Source: Helichrysum umbraculigerum (taxonomy: Eukaryota > Streptophyta > Magnoliopsida > Asterales > Asteraceae). Taken from it: a stretch of DNA of 64,000 nucleotides. A model generated the notes under the pieces. It was not told the DNA's origin, did not search any database, and saw only the letters and a list, made by a program, of their open reading frames with translations. Position numbers and translations under genes: made by a program. Below are positions 23,780-36,438 of this stretch, piece by piece (the stretch's first letter is position 1; each line of letters begins with the position of its first letter). The stretch spans positions 1,936,001 through 2,000,000 of the forward strand of contig CATIUR010000001.1 of assembly GCA_949592205.1 (NCBI GenBank), in the 5' to 3' direction.

Positions 23780-25469
23780 GATCGGGGATCATAGGGGAAG
23801 GGGTCATATGAGGAGAAGGAGGAGAAGTTTTATTTGTAGCCATTGGATCATCTTTTGGGTTGGATCAATGGTTAAAAGGGGTGGCAATTTTGTAATTACT
23901 TTAAAAAATAAGGGTATTAGTTAACAAAAAAAAACATAACATTAATTTTCACTCCACACCCATTCCACTATTTAGACTATTACATGTTAACCCTTCCACT
24001 TTATTTTCTTCCCCCTCCTACCTTCTTCTTCCTCCAACCCCACCTACCACCACCCCACCACCCCCACCACTTGCTGCCACCATCTGACTGCCGCCTGCGG
24101 CCGTCAGCCGCCGCCGGATTCCGGTCGTCGGAAAAAAAAAATTTAAAATTTTTTTTTTCAAATTTTTTTTTTCAAAAAATTTTTTTTTAAAATTTATTTT
24201 TTTTCTAAATTTTTTTTTTTCAAATTTTTTTTTTCAAATTTTTTTCCCATAAATTTTTTATTAGATATAGTATTCCTTTTCCTACTGCATTTTTAATAGA
24301 ACTATACGTTTTTTCCACTGCATTTTGAATATTATTGTTAATTAACTAAAACTTGTATATATTTTACCGCATCTTCTATACCCAACGTCAACAAAATACC
24401 GTACAAATGGATAATATATATAATCTAAAATGCAGTAAAAAGAGAACAATATGTCCTAAATGATGTATATGCAAAATGCAATAAAAACAACAATATGTAT
24501 TATACTTTAATACAAAATGCAATACAAATAGATAATATGTAAAATACAAAATGCAGTACAAATCGATAATATGTAAAATACAAAATGCAGTGAATAACAA
24601 ACAATATATAATGAATGAAATATATGAAAAATGCAGCAAAAATAACAAAATGCAGTGAAAATAACAAAATGCAGTACAAATAGATTATGTATAATATAAA
24701 ATGCAGTGAAAATAACAAAATGCAGTAAAAAAAATAAAATGCGGTACAAATAGATTATATATAATATAAAATGCAGTAAAACGAACAATGTGTACTAAAT
24801 AAATATATGCAAAATGTAGTAAATACAGTAGTATGTATTATACTTTCATACAAAATGCAGTAAAAATGGATCATATGTATAATATAAAATGCAGTAAAAA
24901 ATAAACAATATGTAATATATGAAATATATGCAAAATGCAGTGAATAATAATAAAATGCAGTAAAAAATATATTATGTATAACTTAAAATGCAGTAAAAAA
25001 CAAACAATATATATAAGATTGAGGTGTATAAATAAAATGCAGTAAACAAATCAAAAGAATTATGTGTAAAATAAAAAATGCAGTAAAAACGAACAATATC
25101 TACTAAACATATATACAAAATGCAATAAAAATAATAAAATGCAGTACAAGTGATAATATATAAAAAAAATTAGAAAAAAAAAAAATTATGAAAAAAATTT
25201 TTTAAATTTTTTTTAAAAAAAAATTTTTTAAAAATTGAAAAAAAAAATTTTCGACGACCGGCGACGGCGGGTAGCGACGGCGGGTAGCGACGGCGGGTGG
25301 CGACGGGTGGCAGCAGCTAGTGGTGGTGGGTGGTGGAGGGGAGGGTGGGTAGGAAGAAAGTAGGACGGAGTAGTGTACACTATTAAAAAGGTGGAGGGGT
25401 AAAAATGAAAATTTGAAAATTCTTCTCCTCCTTCTCCTCAAATGACACCTTCTCCTCTGAACCTCACCC
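23780..25469. mobile_element. 1.7-kb foldback MULE-type element with internal satellite
   Basis: The ends are inverted copies of each other: left ...GGGGTCATATGAGGAGAAGG, right (complement) ...GGTGTCATTTGAGGAGAAGG, both after 23 diverged bases. Further in, both arms carry CCACC-rich then GCCG-rich then A/T-homopolymer blocks in mirrored order, so the arms are several hundred bp long. The exact 9-bp TSD TTTAATTTA flanks it (23771-23779 and 25470-25478). The centre is a TGCAGT-containing minisatellite. There is no transposase. Confidence 0.75.
24424..25150. repeat. AAAATGCAGT minisatellite
   Basis: At least 16 exact AAATGCAGT cores plus AAATGCAAT and AAATGCGGT variants are spaced 18-45 bp apart in A/T-rich linkers such as GAACAATATGTA. 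Several unstable ORFs on the minus strand are products of this repeat. Confidence 0.8.
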
Positions 25470-25478
25470 TTTAATTTA

Positions 25479-26261
25479 AATGTGTTATAATAATATTTAC
25501 TTAACTTAATTTATCATGGACAAGTTTTATCAACTTGAACGACCGTTTTGTACTGTATCGAGGGATGAAAATCGCACTTCGTTAGTAATCATTTATTTAT
25601 TTCTCGATTTCTCAATCATTTTTATTTTATCGCACCAAAAAAAAATCACTTTTATTTTAATCATAACCAAATTTAAGTTAAAATGTGTATTTGCCTCTCA
25701 CTCGTGCCAACCAATATTAACTCGAAACCTGCCAACTCTTTTAATTTTTCAGGTTGGGCTTGGGTTACAGGTCAACCCGCTAGTCCACAGGTAATCCAGT
25801 AAACTTGTCCTGTTTGACACAAAACTAACCCACCAACCAACATTAACTCAAAACCCCCAAGGTTCGGGTTAACGGGTCAAACCACCAATCGAAAGGTTAC
25901 GTATTAAGTTTGAATTGTTTGACGTGGAATTAACCCACCAATTGATATTAAAGATCGTGTTCGGGTTGGGTACTTTCGACCCGCCAACCCGTTTATCAAA
26001 TCATGTCGAGTTCGTGTTGGGTACTATAGACCCGTTAACTTGAGTCGACCCAATTTATCACCTTACTCGTGATGATTAATTGTATGAATCAAGCAATTCA
26101 TCAATGACAAAATGTATTACTATGAAATACTCATTGCATTGCTTAGTATTCCCTTAGCATACCCTTTTCCCATTCTCATTACCATTACAATTCCTCACTT
26201 TGAACCAAGCGTACCCTTATAACTTTTTGATTTCTATTTTATTTAGATCTTTTTATTTAAT
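25479..26261. other. Intergenic, probable old transposon debris
   Basis: Stretches rich in GGGTTGGG, CGACCCGCCAACCCG and GACCCGTTAAC at about 25740-26060 look like worn subterminal sequence of a DNA transposon, but I cannot pair the ends. No gene seen. Confidence 0.4.
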
Positions 26262-26266
26262 CTATG

Positions 26267-28559
26267 TATAACACCCCCTCATTTCATTGCCATTATTATA
26301 TTGAATTTACTCGAAAGCGTAAGTCCCAAACTATAATCAATCATATAATATATAAATAAGCATAAACTTTTTCCAACCCAAAAACCTGGTATCCAACAGT
26401 TCAAAACTTATTGCAAGGTTAATAAAACCAGAGCGAGGTGTTATATATAATTACAAAACAACAAGTTACTGATTTAGTCAAATCAGATATCAGAGTGAAC
26501 GCTAGCTCGTCAAACATTCCATTCCAGGTCAACATCTTCACGTTTAGCCAACTATCCAACTATAATCTGCGAGGAGAAAAGATGTGGGGAATTAGCACAT
26601 CGCTAAGTGAGAAGATCAATAAACAGCAGCTCAACTTGGTACAAAGACTTGCTTTCAACAAATAATCATATTTAATCAACAAGGCAACAATCAACTTATA
26701 TTCACACAATCAACTGGCGACATAGAGGACCGGTGGTTCTTGAGATAACAACCCCTCAAAGAACACTTTGAAACCAACTGCTGGCCAAAACAGAGGTTTA
26801 ACCGACTACTTGGTGCTATTAGCTCAAGCAACACAGGCTACGACAAATAAACTTGTACTAAGACCCTGTGTTACCTAACTAATAGCGAACCCAAGCCCAG
26901 CCCCATGCTGGCCCCCGTCTCAACAATGCTCAACAGCAATATATCAGTACAAAAGGCAACAACTTAAGTGATCACATGTCAACACTATCATCATATCAAC
27001 AATTCAGGTCAATAGTTCACTCACAGTATTATTACTAATGAACCGCAAACATCATGGCAATAAAACAACAGTAATAATACAATTACCAGTTGTAACAAAT
27101 CTGTTACAACCAAATCAAACTGAAGGTTATTGACCCACTCACCGTTACCTCAGTCGTCCCACTCGGTAGTCTAATGTCACCGAGTCTTCTCAGTTTATCT
27201 GGAAACACAACAATGTAACTCAAGTCAGTTACGTATCTCAATTGATAATACTTATGAAATCAACAATATGAATTAAGCTATTATACCAATAATCAATCTC
27301 AATGTCATTTATAGTAATCACATTGGTATTATTCATCTCAATCACTTAATCATACTTCACATGATTACATTAATCGAATCTCATAATAGCTAAGTTATAA
27401 TTTCATTTATAGCTTATCAACTTGGATTATGATTTACATTATTCAAGCTATAGCATCATTGATTCAATCACGAGTACTATTATACAACTACATAGATATC
27501 ATCCATTTCAGATTATTTAATCTCATCTTATATGATCACATATAATCGTACTTATTAACACACACTTACTATCAAAATATTAGATTACTTGTCATTAATC
27601 TTTCTTAATCTAGTCCATCGTATCACAACTCGATTTAGTGTGTTATTAACTCACAACAATGTTTCATCAATCAATCTTAACACAATAATCATTTCACTAT
27701 TTATATCTACCATTTAATTACGACGCAAGAACTTAAAAATCAAACAGCTTGAAAACAACCAGAAGCCGCCCGGCTTCCCGGGAAGCCACCGGCTTCCCAC
27801 CTTTACCCGCACCCAGTCTTGAACCCGATGTAATAAAACGAAGCCGTTCCTTGTGAAGCCGCCGGCTTCACCCCAAGCCGTCCGGCTTCAGAGGAAGCCG
27901 ACCGGCTTCCTTCGTTTTGCAGGTGATGCTCAGTTCGATCATGGCACAGCCCAGAAAATAAAACCACAAAACCAATTACGAATCAAACATGCAGAATACC
28001 CATATTTCTAGGTGCTAACTTGATCAAACATACTTTCTATGATAAACTAACATCTAACAACAACAATAACATCAAAATCCCTAGATTCAAAGCAAAATCA
28101 TGAAATAAACTCACTTACCATTAAAGAAGATGATGAATAGGAGAAGATGAACACAACTAGTTTGAATCACAATTTCTTATCACTTGATCTTGGATTAATT
28201 TAGAGAATTGGGAGGTAGAGTTTTATGCTTTAAGTTAAAATGAAATGAGAAAGGGAAATAAATTGGGAAAGTAACAAAATAGGTCGGTCCCCAAGTTTTT
28301 AACCGACTTAATACATTGGGTATTTTATACCCGCTCTAAATCTATTGTCCGGTACTTCAATACTGACTACGAGAAATTTATTTTATTGTACCATCAACTA
28401 CAACTATTTAAAACATGCAATATTTCATTATCCACAATAAGTCCTGAGACTTAAATCACCAAGTTTCACAATTTAAACAACTATATCAATTGATTTCTAA
28501 AATGATTAAATATTCAATTTAAAATAGAAAACTACCAGACCGGTTCAGATGATGTTACA
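26267..28559 (-). repeat. 3' LTR of the gag-only element
   Basis: This 2293-bp copy is uninterrupted and collinear with 32089-33623 plus 40050-40806. On the minus strand it starts TGTAAC and ends GTTATA, so the 3' terminal dinucleotide is TA rather than CA in both copies. Confidence 0.88.
27760..27920. repeat. GAAGCCGCCGGCTTC word cluster
   Basis: At least six GAAGCC-N-GGCTTC palindrome variants (GCCGCCCGGC, GCCACCGGC, GCCGCCGGC, GCCGTCCGGC, GCCGACCGGC) fall in about 150 bp. They lie in the LTR of the gag-only element; the second LTR copy is at 33580-33618 and 40085-40160. Confidence 0.75.
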
Positions 28560-28575
28560 AATCTCCCCACCTTTA
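28560..28575 (-). other. Polypurine tract of the gag-only element
   Basis: The minus strand reads TAAAGGTGGGGAGATT immediately before the 3' LTR start TGTAACATC, the standard plus-strand priming position. Confidence 0.75.
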
Positions 28576-30915
28576 GGAGATTTCGTCCTCGAAATCTAAT
28601 CTTACCTGATAACTCAAGGTAACATACATTATATAGGCCACACATTATATTTAATATTGAGTTTCAACCTCTGCTTCTAACGTCATCAAACACTAATATA
28701 TGCAAAATATAAACAACTCCATCATTTGCGTTTCAATAATCCATCGTATTACAGAATTCAGATCTTACTCAAATCATATATGACGTTAAGCTACCACAAG
28801 GTTTCATTTCTCAACATCAGAACTTCAATTCCTACTCAGTAGATAGCTCAAAATTCTTAAGCACAAACTCAACCCAATAACACATTCATTATAGCCCATA
28901 ATCTGCAGTATGTTACTCCTCACAGTAAATTATCAACACACTGCTCACAACCCGTTTACAATTTAATACTCCATTACTAATCAAATCATCGGGTACAATT
29001 ATAAATTTCCTTCTGCGATCACATCATAGGATTTTCATAACAACAGGACTTAACACAATATAAAATAATCTTCAATCCTCCATCATTAGTCAACATTATC
29101 GATCAATCCATCAATTTCAACTAAACAATTTTTGGTTTCATCCACTAATGAAAGTATTTCAAATTACTTAAATCTTTGCCGCAAGTCTATTATCACGTCT
29201 CAAATTATGACAACATGCTAATAATAACACTTAGACAACACTTTCATCAACATTTAGATATCTCCATTTTATGATAATACCATACTGACGCCATTAATAA
29301 TCAACTCAGATGTACAACTCAGTTAGCAAAATCCAACATGGCCTTCAGATTCATAACACAAAATTTACTTTAATCCCTCGAGTTAAAATAATTTAATTCC
29401 ATCATTTACACAAACCAAGTTATCACAAAAGTGGTTTACCATAACATCACTTTGAAAATTATCAGTACATCCAGATTTCAAGTTAAACAGCTATCAATCA
29501 AACTACTGGATTAAATGTATCTTTATATCATAAAATAATTTATATCATAAGTCTTTCCCGAGGTATATACAAATACCTTCAAAACTCGCCGCAACATCAA
29601 AATCACGTCTTTAGATCATGGTTAAATGACTCATCCATCAAACTTGTGTCGATAAAACATAACAACAACTCAATCCCAATGCTCCACATTTACAAATTAA
29701 TCTAAGGCATAAATAGGTCTCCAAATCTTTTTAACAACATAGAGATAATCATCCACTCAAAACCGTTTCAATGTCCCTCGAAATAATTTCTTACGATTTC
29801 ATCTCAAAGTTAATCCATCGAAAGTCATTAACTTATAAAATCAACTGTCAACCAGTAAGTTGCCACTTCCGGATTATTAAACCCATTAACCCCACAAACA
29901 TCTTTTAATCCCATCAACATACCAAATTGTATACTAGCAACTACACTTGATATAACAATAATCAATGGTATACTTCTTTTAATCAAACTCAGATCATCAC
30001 ACCAATCACTATTTTACAAATCAACTGATTAATTCCATAATCTCATCAATCGAAGATGAATCTTTCCAAAGAGGGACACATTCGATTCAACAATATAATT
30101 CCCTTTTTCAATTCCAAGAATTAGTCACAACTGTATTATATGCTCAATTTCCAATCTTTATAATTACTTAAATATAATCATTCCAACAATCTCAACTTGT
30201 TCAACAAAGTTGACATATCAAAATTATTTATTCCACTAAAATCTCATGAGCATTTATTAATCTCAGCAATATAATCAAACTTACAACAATCAAAGCTGAT
30301 TCAACAGGTAGTCATGGAATATCCACTTATTCAACATATCATTTAACTCATGCTAATCCGGTATTTCCCAACCAATAATATTTTACCGTCAACCTCATCA
30401 ATATATTCAATTATTGGCAATCACACCACATTATCCCGTTAGTTTCATCAATTGACAATCAATCTTTTCACAAGGTTAACACACAAGGTTCAACGAATTC
30501 ATATTCTTCACATAAACATTTCCAAATTCAACAACACAATTATTTTCTCGCATCTTTTGAGTCAACCACACGACTCACCCAACAAGGATATTTATTACTT
30601 TCCTTTAATATTTAACATTATATTTATCTAATTCAAGTCAATCCTATATCAACTAAAGGTTGACACAATCAAAAATTTATCAATTATAATGACCCTCAAT
30701 CAAACGCACAATTTCAATCACTTATACAGTAACAGAAATTACTTTATCAACAATCTTTATTCTAAAGAATAAATCACTAGGGTCACTATCAACTTATCAC
30801 ACAACTTACAACAATCAAGCATATAGGTGCAACTAGTTCAAAGCAATTAAGTAAAAGCTAGTACAAGGTAAATACGTGTGTACCTGTAATAGCATCATCC
30901 ATTTCGACAGTGTCA
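28576..30915 (-). other. Non-coding interior of the gag-only element
   Basis: About 2.3 kb lies between gag and the polypurine tract, where pol would be expected. It is AT-rich and broken by stops in every frame. I see no protease, RT or integrase motif on either strand. Confidence 0.7.
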
Positions 30916-31917
30916 TCAACTGTCATCAGAAAATATACCAACCGCGAACTGCGGTTTCTTCCGCTTATGGCCAGAAGACGACGAGGCACCGACCAAACCC
31001 GAACCTTGACTTATCTTTTCTGGACACTGCCCCGCACGATGACCTTCTTGTTGACAATTCCAACACACTTTCTCGGGATAATCACAATCTCTGACTTTAT
31101 GTCCAATCGATCCACATTTAATACATCTTGTAGTTTGAGGAGTACATCTTCCCGTATGTCTAGTTTTACAATCATTACACCAGGGAGATCGATCATTTAT
31201 AATACTCTGACTCCTTGAATTTCTATTCCGTCTTTTATGTTTACTTTTACATGACAATTCACTTTCAACTGGATATAACACCTTTTCTATATTATGTTTA
31301 TTCTGGACTCTTAATTCATTATCCGCTAGCCGAGCTAAAGCAAAAGCATCAGCCAAAGAGTTTGCCAATCTCACTGAAGTACGGTATTCTAATGGCAATG
31401 TTTCAACAAAATGCTCTATCTTTGTTCTATCATCAGGTACCCATTGATGTACAAATCTTAATTTCTTAGTAAACTTGTCAATCAACTCATCCATAGTTAT
31501 CCCACCAGTTAATTTTAATCCCATGAATTCCTGTCTAACACGCGACACATCAAATTCAGAGCAATATTGTCTACATACCTCATTATATAAATCTTTCCAC
31601 TGAATAGATGCTTTCTGTTGTGGCGTCATATTTACTATAACCGAATCCCACCAAAACATTGCTTGGCCCTTCAAAAGTTGAACAGCATACGGAACTCTAA
31701 ATTTCTCCTCACAATGGCAAATCTCAAACTTTCTCTCCATATCCCTCAACCATTCTAGTGTAACCGCTGGATCAAAGCTTCCATAATATTTCGGAGGCTT
31801 ACACGACATAAATGTGGCAAAAGAACAACTCTCTTCTGAATAAGAGGCATCCGTTCTAGAGGAACCGTCGATGGTACGGGTCGAGTGCTCGTGTCCTGCC
31901 ATATCTGTACTGAACAC
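30916..31917 (-). CDS. Retrotransposon Gag protein with CCHC zinc knuckles
   Basis: An intact 333-codon ORF starts at 31917; a second ATG five codons on (MAGHEHS) may be the real start. Residues about 35-200 are a retrotransposon Gag (capsid) domain: MSCKPPKYYGSFDP, LEWLRDMERKFEICHC, MFWWDS and ETLPLEYRTSVRLAN fit the family pattern. After a basic linker (KHKRRNRNSRSQ) come a CNDCKTRHTGRC motif and two CX2CX4HX4C knuckles, CIKCGSIGHKVRDC and CWNCQQEGHRAGQC, for RNA binding. The protein ends shortly after a basic KRKKPQF stretch with a clean stop and no protease. An open gag in an otherwise non-coding element suggests selection or recent origin. It should form capsids but needs enzymes from a partner element. 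Confidence 0.9.
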   Translation of the reverse strand: MFSTDMAGHEHSTRTIDGSSRTDASYSEESCSFATFMSCKPPKYYGSFDPAVTLEWLRDMERKFEICHCEEKFRVPYAVQLLKGQAMFWWDSVIVNMTPQQKASIQWKDLYNEVCRQYCSEFDVSRVRQEFMGLKLTGGITMDELIDKFTKKLRFVHQWVPDDRTKIEHFVETLPLEYRTSVRLANSLADAFALARLADNELRVQNKHNIEKVLYPVESELSCKSKHKRRNRNSRSQSIINDRSPWCNDCKTRHTGRCTPQTTRCIKCGSIGHKVRDCDYPEKVCWNCQQEGHRAGQCPEKISQGSGLVGASSSSGHKRKKPQFAVGIFSDDS

Positions 31918-32073
31918 AACAACAACAACAACAACTCACAACTTGTTAATCGTTAGTACTCAATAAATCAACAACTTCTCAACTTAGCTAAATCCCACAT
32001 CATGGAATGTTTGACTAACACATAAATAGATTTGGGATTGAACACTTACCACGTTCAATTCACCCAAACCTAT

Positions 32074-32085
32074 GCTCTGATACCA
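32074..32085 (-). other. Primer-binding site of the gag-only element
   Basis: The minus strand reads TGGTATCAGAGC, complementary to initiator tRNA-Met, three bases inside the 5' LTR boundary at 32089. Confidence 0.9.
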
Positions 32086-33623
32086 ACTTATAACACCCCT
32101 CATTTCATTGCCATTATTATATTGAATTTACTCGAAAGCGTAAGTCCCAAACTATAATCAATCATATAATATATAAATAAGCATAAACTTTTTCCAACCC
32201 AAAAACCTGGTATCCAACAGTTCAAAACTTATTGCAATGTTAATAAAACCAGAGCGAGGTGTTATATATAATTACAAAACAACAAGTTACTGATTTAGTC
32301 AAATCAGATATCAGAGTGAACGCTAGCTCGTCAAACATTCCATTCCAGGTCAACATCTTCACGTTTAGCCAACTATCCAACTATAATCTGCGAGGAGAAA
32401 AGATGTGGGGAATTAGCACATCGCTAAGTGAGAAGATCAATAAACAGCAGCTCAACTTGGTACAACGACTTGCTTTCAACAAATAATCATATTTAATCAA
32501 CAAGGCAACAATCAACTTATATTCACACAATCAACTGGCGACATAGAGGACCGGTGGTTCTTGAGATAACAACCCCTCAAAGAACACTTTGAAACCAACT
32601 GCTGGCCAAAACAGAGGTTTAACCGACTACTTGGTGCTATTAGCTCAAGCAACACAGGCTACAACAAATAAACTTGTACTAAGACCCTGTGTTACCTAAC
32701 TAATAGCGAACCCAAGCCCAGCCCCATGCTGGCCCCCGTCTCAACAATGCTCAACAGTAATATATCAGTACAAAAGGCAACAACTTAAGTGATCACATGT
32801 TAACACTATCATCATATCAACAATTCAGGTCAATAGTTCACTCACAGTATTATTACTAATGAACCGCAAACATCATGGCAATAAAACAACAGTAATAATA
32901 CAATTACCAGTTGTAACAAATCTGTTACAACCAAATCAAACTGAAGGTTATTGACCCACTCACCGTTACCTCAGTCGTCCCACTCGGTAGTCTAATGTCA
33001 CCGAGTCTTCTCAGTTTATCTGGAAACACAACAATGTAACTCAAGTCAGTTACGTATCTCAATTGATAATACTTATGAAATCAACAATATGAATTAAGCT
33101 ATTATACCAATAATCAATCTCAATGTCATTTATAGTAATCACATTGGTATTATTCATCTCAATCACTTAATCATACTTCACATGATTACATTAATCGAAT
33201 CTCATAATAGCTAAGTTATAATTTCATTTATAGCTTATCAACTTGGATTATGATTTACATTATTCAAGCTATAGCATCATTGATTCAATCACGAGTACTA
33301 TTATACAACTACATAGATATCATCCATTTCAGATTATTTAATCTCATCTTATATGATCACATATAATCGTACTTATTAACACACACTTACTATCAAAATA
33401 TTAGATTACTTGTCATTAATCTTTCTTAATCTAGTCCATCGTATCACAACTCGATTTAGTGTGTTATTAACTCACAACAATGTTTCATCAATCAATCTTA
33501 ACACAATAATCATTTCACTATTTATATCTACCATTTAATTACGACGCAAGAACTTAAAAATCAAACAGCTTGAAAACAACCAGAAGCCGCCCGGCTTCCC
33601 GGGAAGCCGCCGACTTCCCACCT

Positions 33624-36438
33624 TGTAACACCCAGAAATTTCAGTAAATAAATATCGTACGCGGATATATTTTTATTATGAAATAGTATTATGTAGATAA
33701 CGAGATATAGTGAAAAACGTAAACGATTTTGCCAGTTCCAGACTGTAGAGTTTAAAGAGGATAAAATAATTAGGCCGACCTATGTGGATATGTACGGGGT
33801 TTCTTTGTGGTTCATTTCATTCAAAAATAATCTATACACACACTCATGTATGGAGAAAAATCACAGAGACAATTCAAACTCCAATTTTAATTCCTAATTC
33901 ATGATTCAAGATTTGTAGGGTTTAATTCTTCATCCTTTGATCATCTCTAACATCATGTAAGTGATTTCTCATATGTTCTTGACCTAGTTTTTGGGGTTTT
34001 ATGGGGTTTTGATGGGTTTTGTATAATTGAAGGTTTTAATCCGAAATTAAAGCTAGAAGATGATTGATTTGATGTTAATTAGTGTTGTTGAGATTGTTGT
34101 GAATCATATAACATGTTGAAAAGGATGAATTTGGGATTTGGTGTTTATGAATAATTCTAGGGTTTATGTTAAATCTTGTATAATGATGTAACAAGCTTAA
34201 GAAGGTTGTTAATGATATTAGCAGAGTGTAATTATAATGATGGAAGTGATGTTTATGAGTGTTCATGGTGGTTTATATGAATTATGTTAAGAACATGTTG
34301 ATAAGCTTAATGATGAATCTAATGGTGTTAAAAGAATGTGATTATGATGATAGAGTAAATGATGAATAATATGAAGTAATAGTTTAACTAGTGAAAGTTT
34401 AAAAGTGGTAATAGTGAGGTGGTGGTTAATGAAGATAAGTAGTCGATGATGATTATTATGGTTGGCTAAAAGTGTTGTTATGATTACATGTTTATGTAAT
34501 AGGTGATTAGAGACATGGAAGCTTATGTTGATCAAGATGGTGAAATCGACTAATAGAGTATGGTGAGTGATACGGGGGGTTAAACAGGTGATTTGGTTGT
34601 GTAGTACCGTATAGCTTGCGGGCTAAAGGTTTGCACAATCAAGGAAAGTTAATTGTTAAGTTTGTTTATTTATGTTTATTGCTTATAATAGTTAATTGTG
34701 TTAAATTACTTGTTATGCTTAATTGTTATGTGAATACATGTTATTTGGAAAAGTCAATAGTGATTATCTCATTAGTGAGTAATGAGTATGTCACTAGCTT
34801 GAAGGTAAAGGAAAAAATTGGTGGAGAATAGTGTATGATTCAATTGTGTTGGATCCGGATTACTGTTGGGTAAGAGGCTACACAATTGGGTGAAAATTAA
34901 TGTGTTAATTTATGTGGATTAAATAATTGAGATTATGTAGTTATGATGTTATTTTGAATTGATAGTGTATGATTCGATTGTGTTGGATCCGGATTGCTTC
35001 CGAGCAAGAGGCTACACAATTGGGTGGAAGAAAATGTGTTTACATATGTGGATTAATTAGTGAAGATAGTGTAGTTATAATGTTATGTGAATCGATTGTT
35101 GGGTGATTATGTAGTTTGTGGATTTTGTGGAATATGCTTATGTAGTGAAACAGTGTTAGTATGCATACCGTTGTGGTATGGTACTCAGTGAAATAGTGTT
35201 AGCATGCATATCGATGTGGTATGGTGCTCAGTGATCAGTGTTCAGTGTTTTCAGAGATCAATGATTTTGTGTTTATGTGAATTGCTTGTTTGATTTGCCT
35301 GTGTACTCACTAAGCAGTTGTGCTTACCCGTTTCAGTGTTTATGTTGTAGGTTGATGTTTTGATAGAGACATGTGGATAGAAGGGTTATGAGAAGCTAGT
35401 GACATGGATATGGAGCATGCTTATGGTTAGAATATGCTTCTTTCTTTTGAATTGTTGTTTTGATGCTCAATTGTGTAAATCGCCCAAACAATGAGTTTTC
35501 GAATTAAATATGTTGGTCAATGTATAGTAGTTGACTTTGAAAGTCAAACAGAGTTATGATGTCTAGTGTATGTGGTTGTTAAGAGTATGAAGTTATGTGG
35601 TTGGTTTGGTTTGGGTCAAAGTGTTCAAAAGTGATTAAGTGTCGAATGTGATTGGTTGGTCAAATGAGAAGTTGACATATAGTCAACAATGTTGTAAGAG
35701 TCAAACATGTGTGGTATTGGGTAATGTGGTGGTGTTATGTAGTAGATTTGGTGAAAGTGTCCAAATGGACACCAAAACGGGTCAAAAGGGTTAAATCGGG
35801 TTAGAATGTACTTATGTGGGTTTGGTCAATGGTGTTAGACTTATTTTGGTATGTTGATCATGTGTGCAAAAAGTTAGAGTTCAAGTGTTCATGGTTTGTG
35901 ATTTGAGTTGTAGTCAAAAAGTGGTTAAAATGGTCGAAAAGTGGTTATATGTCCGTTTTCTCGTAAAACGTGAATTTTGAAAAAGTGCAAAAATAGAAAG
36001 TTTCAGTTTGGCATTATGGAGGTGCCTGCAAATTTTCAGGGTCTAAGTGTTTACGAGTAAAAAGTTATGCGCGTCGGAAATTCGTATTTTGGTATTAGTT
36101 TGTGTGCAGCCTTGATTCCTGGGGAATCGGAGTCATTCCTGAGGAATCTGAACTTAAGTTCTAACAGCAACCCTGATTCCTGGGGAACGAGAGTCATTCC
36201 TGGGGAATCCGAATCCAAGTGTTAACAGCATGTCTGATTCCTGAGGAATGAGAGTCATTCCTGGGGAATCTCTTGTAAATTCACATTTTTGTTATTTGAG
36301 TCATTATTTGATTAAGGGAACGATATAACGAGTTTATAATGTCATATTTTAGATGTGGGACCTAATAGAGTGTGTTTTCAGTGTTAGGTAAAAAAAAAAA
36401 AAAAAAAAAAAAAATGGTTCTGTTTTCGGGGCGTTTCA
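33624..36438 (+). repeat. 5' LTR of the nested non-coding element
   Basis: 2815 bp with TGTAACACCC...GGGCGTTTCA ends. It contains a 24-26 nt poly(A) at about 36389-36413 close to the 3' end. All ORFs in it are short and repeat identically in the other LTR; none is gene-like. Confidence 0.9.
36112..36280. repeat. GATTCCTGGGGAATC word cluster
   Basis: Three pairs of GATTCCTG(G/A)GGAA(T/C) and CATTCCTG(A/G)GGAATC occur 158-326 bp from the 3' end of this LTR. The second copy is at about 39728-39890. The words are near-perfect palindromes. Confidence 0.75.

Noticed and set aside
24388..24788. Overlapping minus-strand ORFs rich in Phe, Tyr, Ile
   Set aside because: They are translations of the AAAATGCAGT minisatellite.
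24424..25150. Regularly spaced repeats as a CRISPR-like array
   Set aside because: Eukaryotic nuclear context, degenerate A/T spacers, no cas genes; it is a minisatellite inside a transposon.
26438..26665. 75-codon ORF, repeated at 32259-32486
   Set aside because: It is part of the LTR of the gag-only element in both copies and antisense to it; no recognised domain.
34075..34535. His/Asn-rich minus-strand ORFs, repeated at 37699-38159
   Set aside because: They lie antisense in the LTRs of the nested element and have low complexity; no protein motif.
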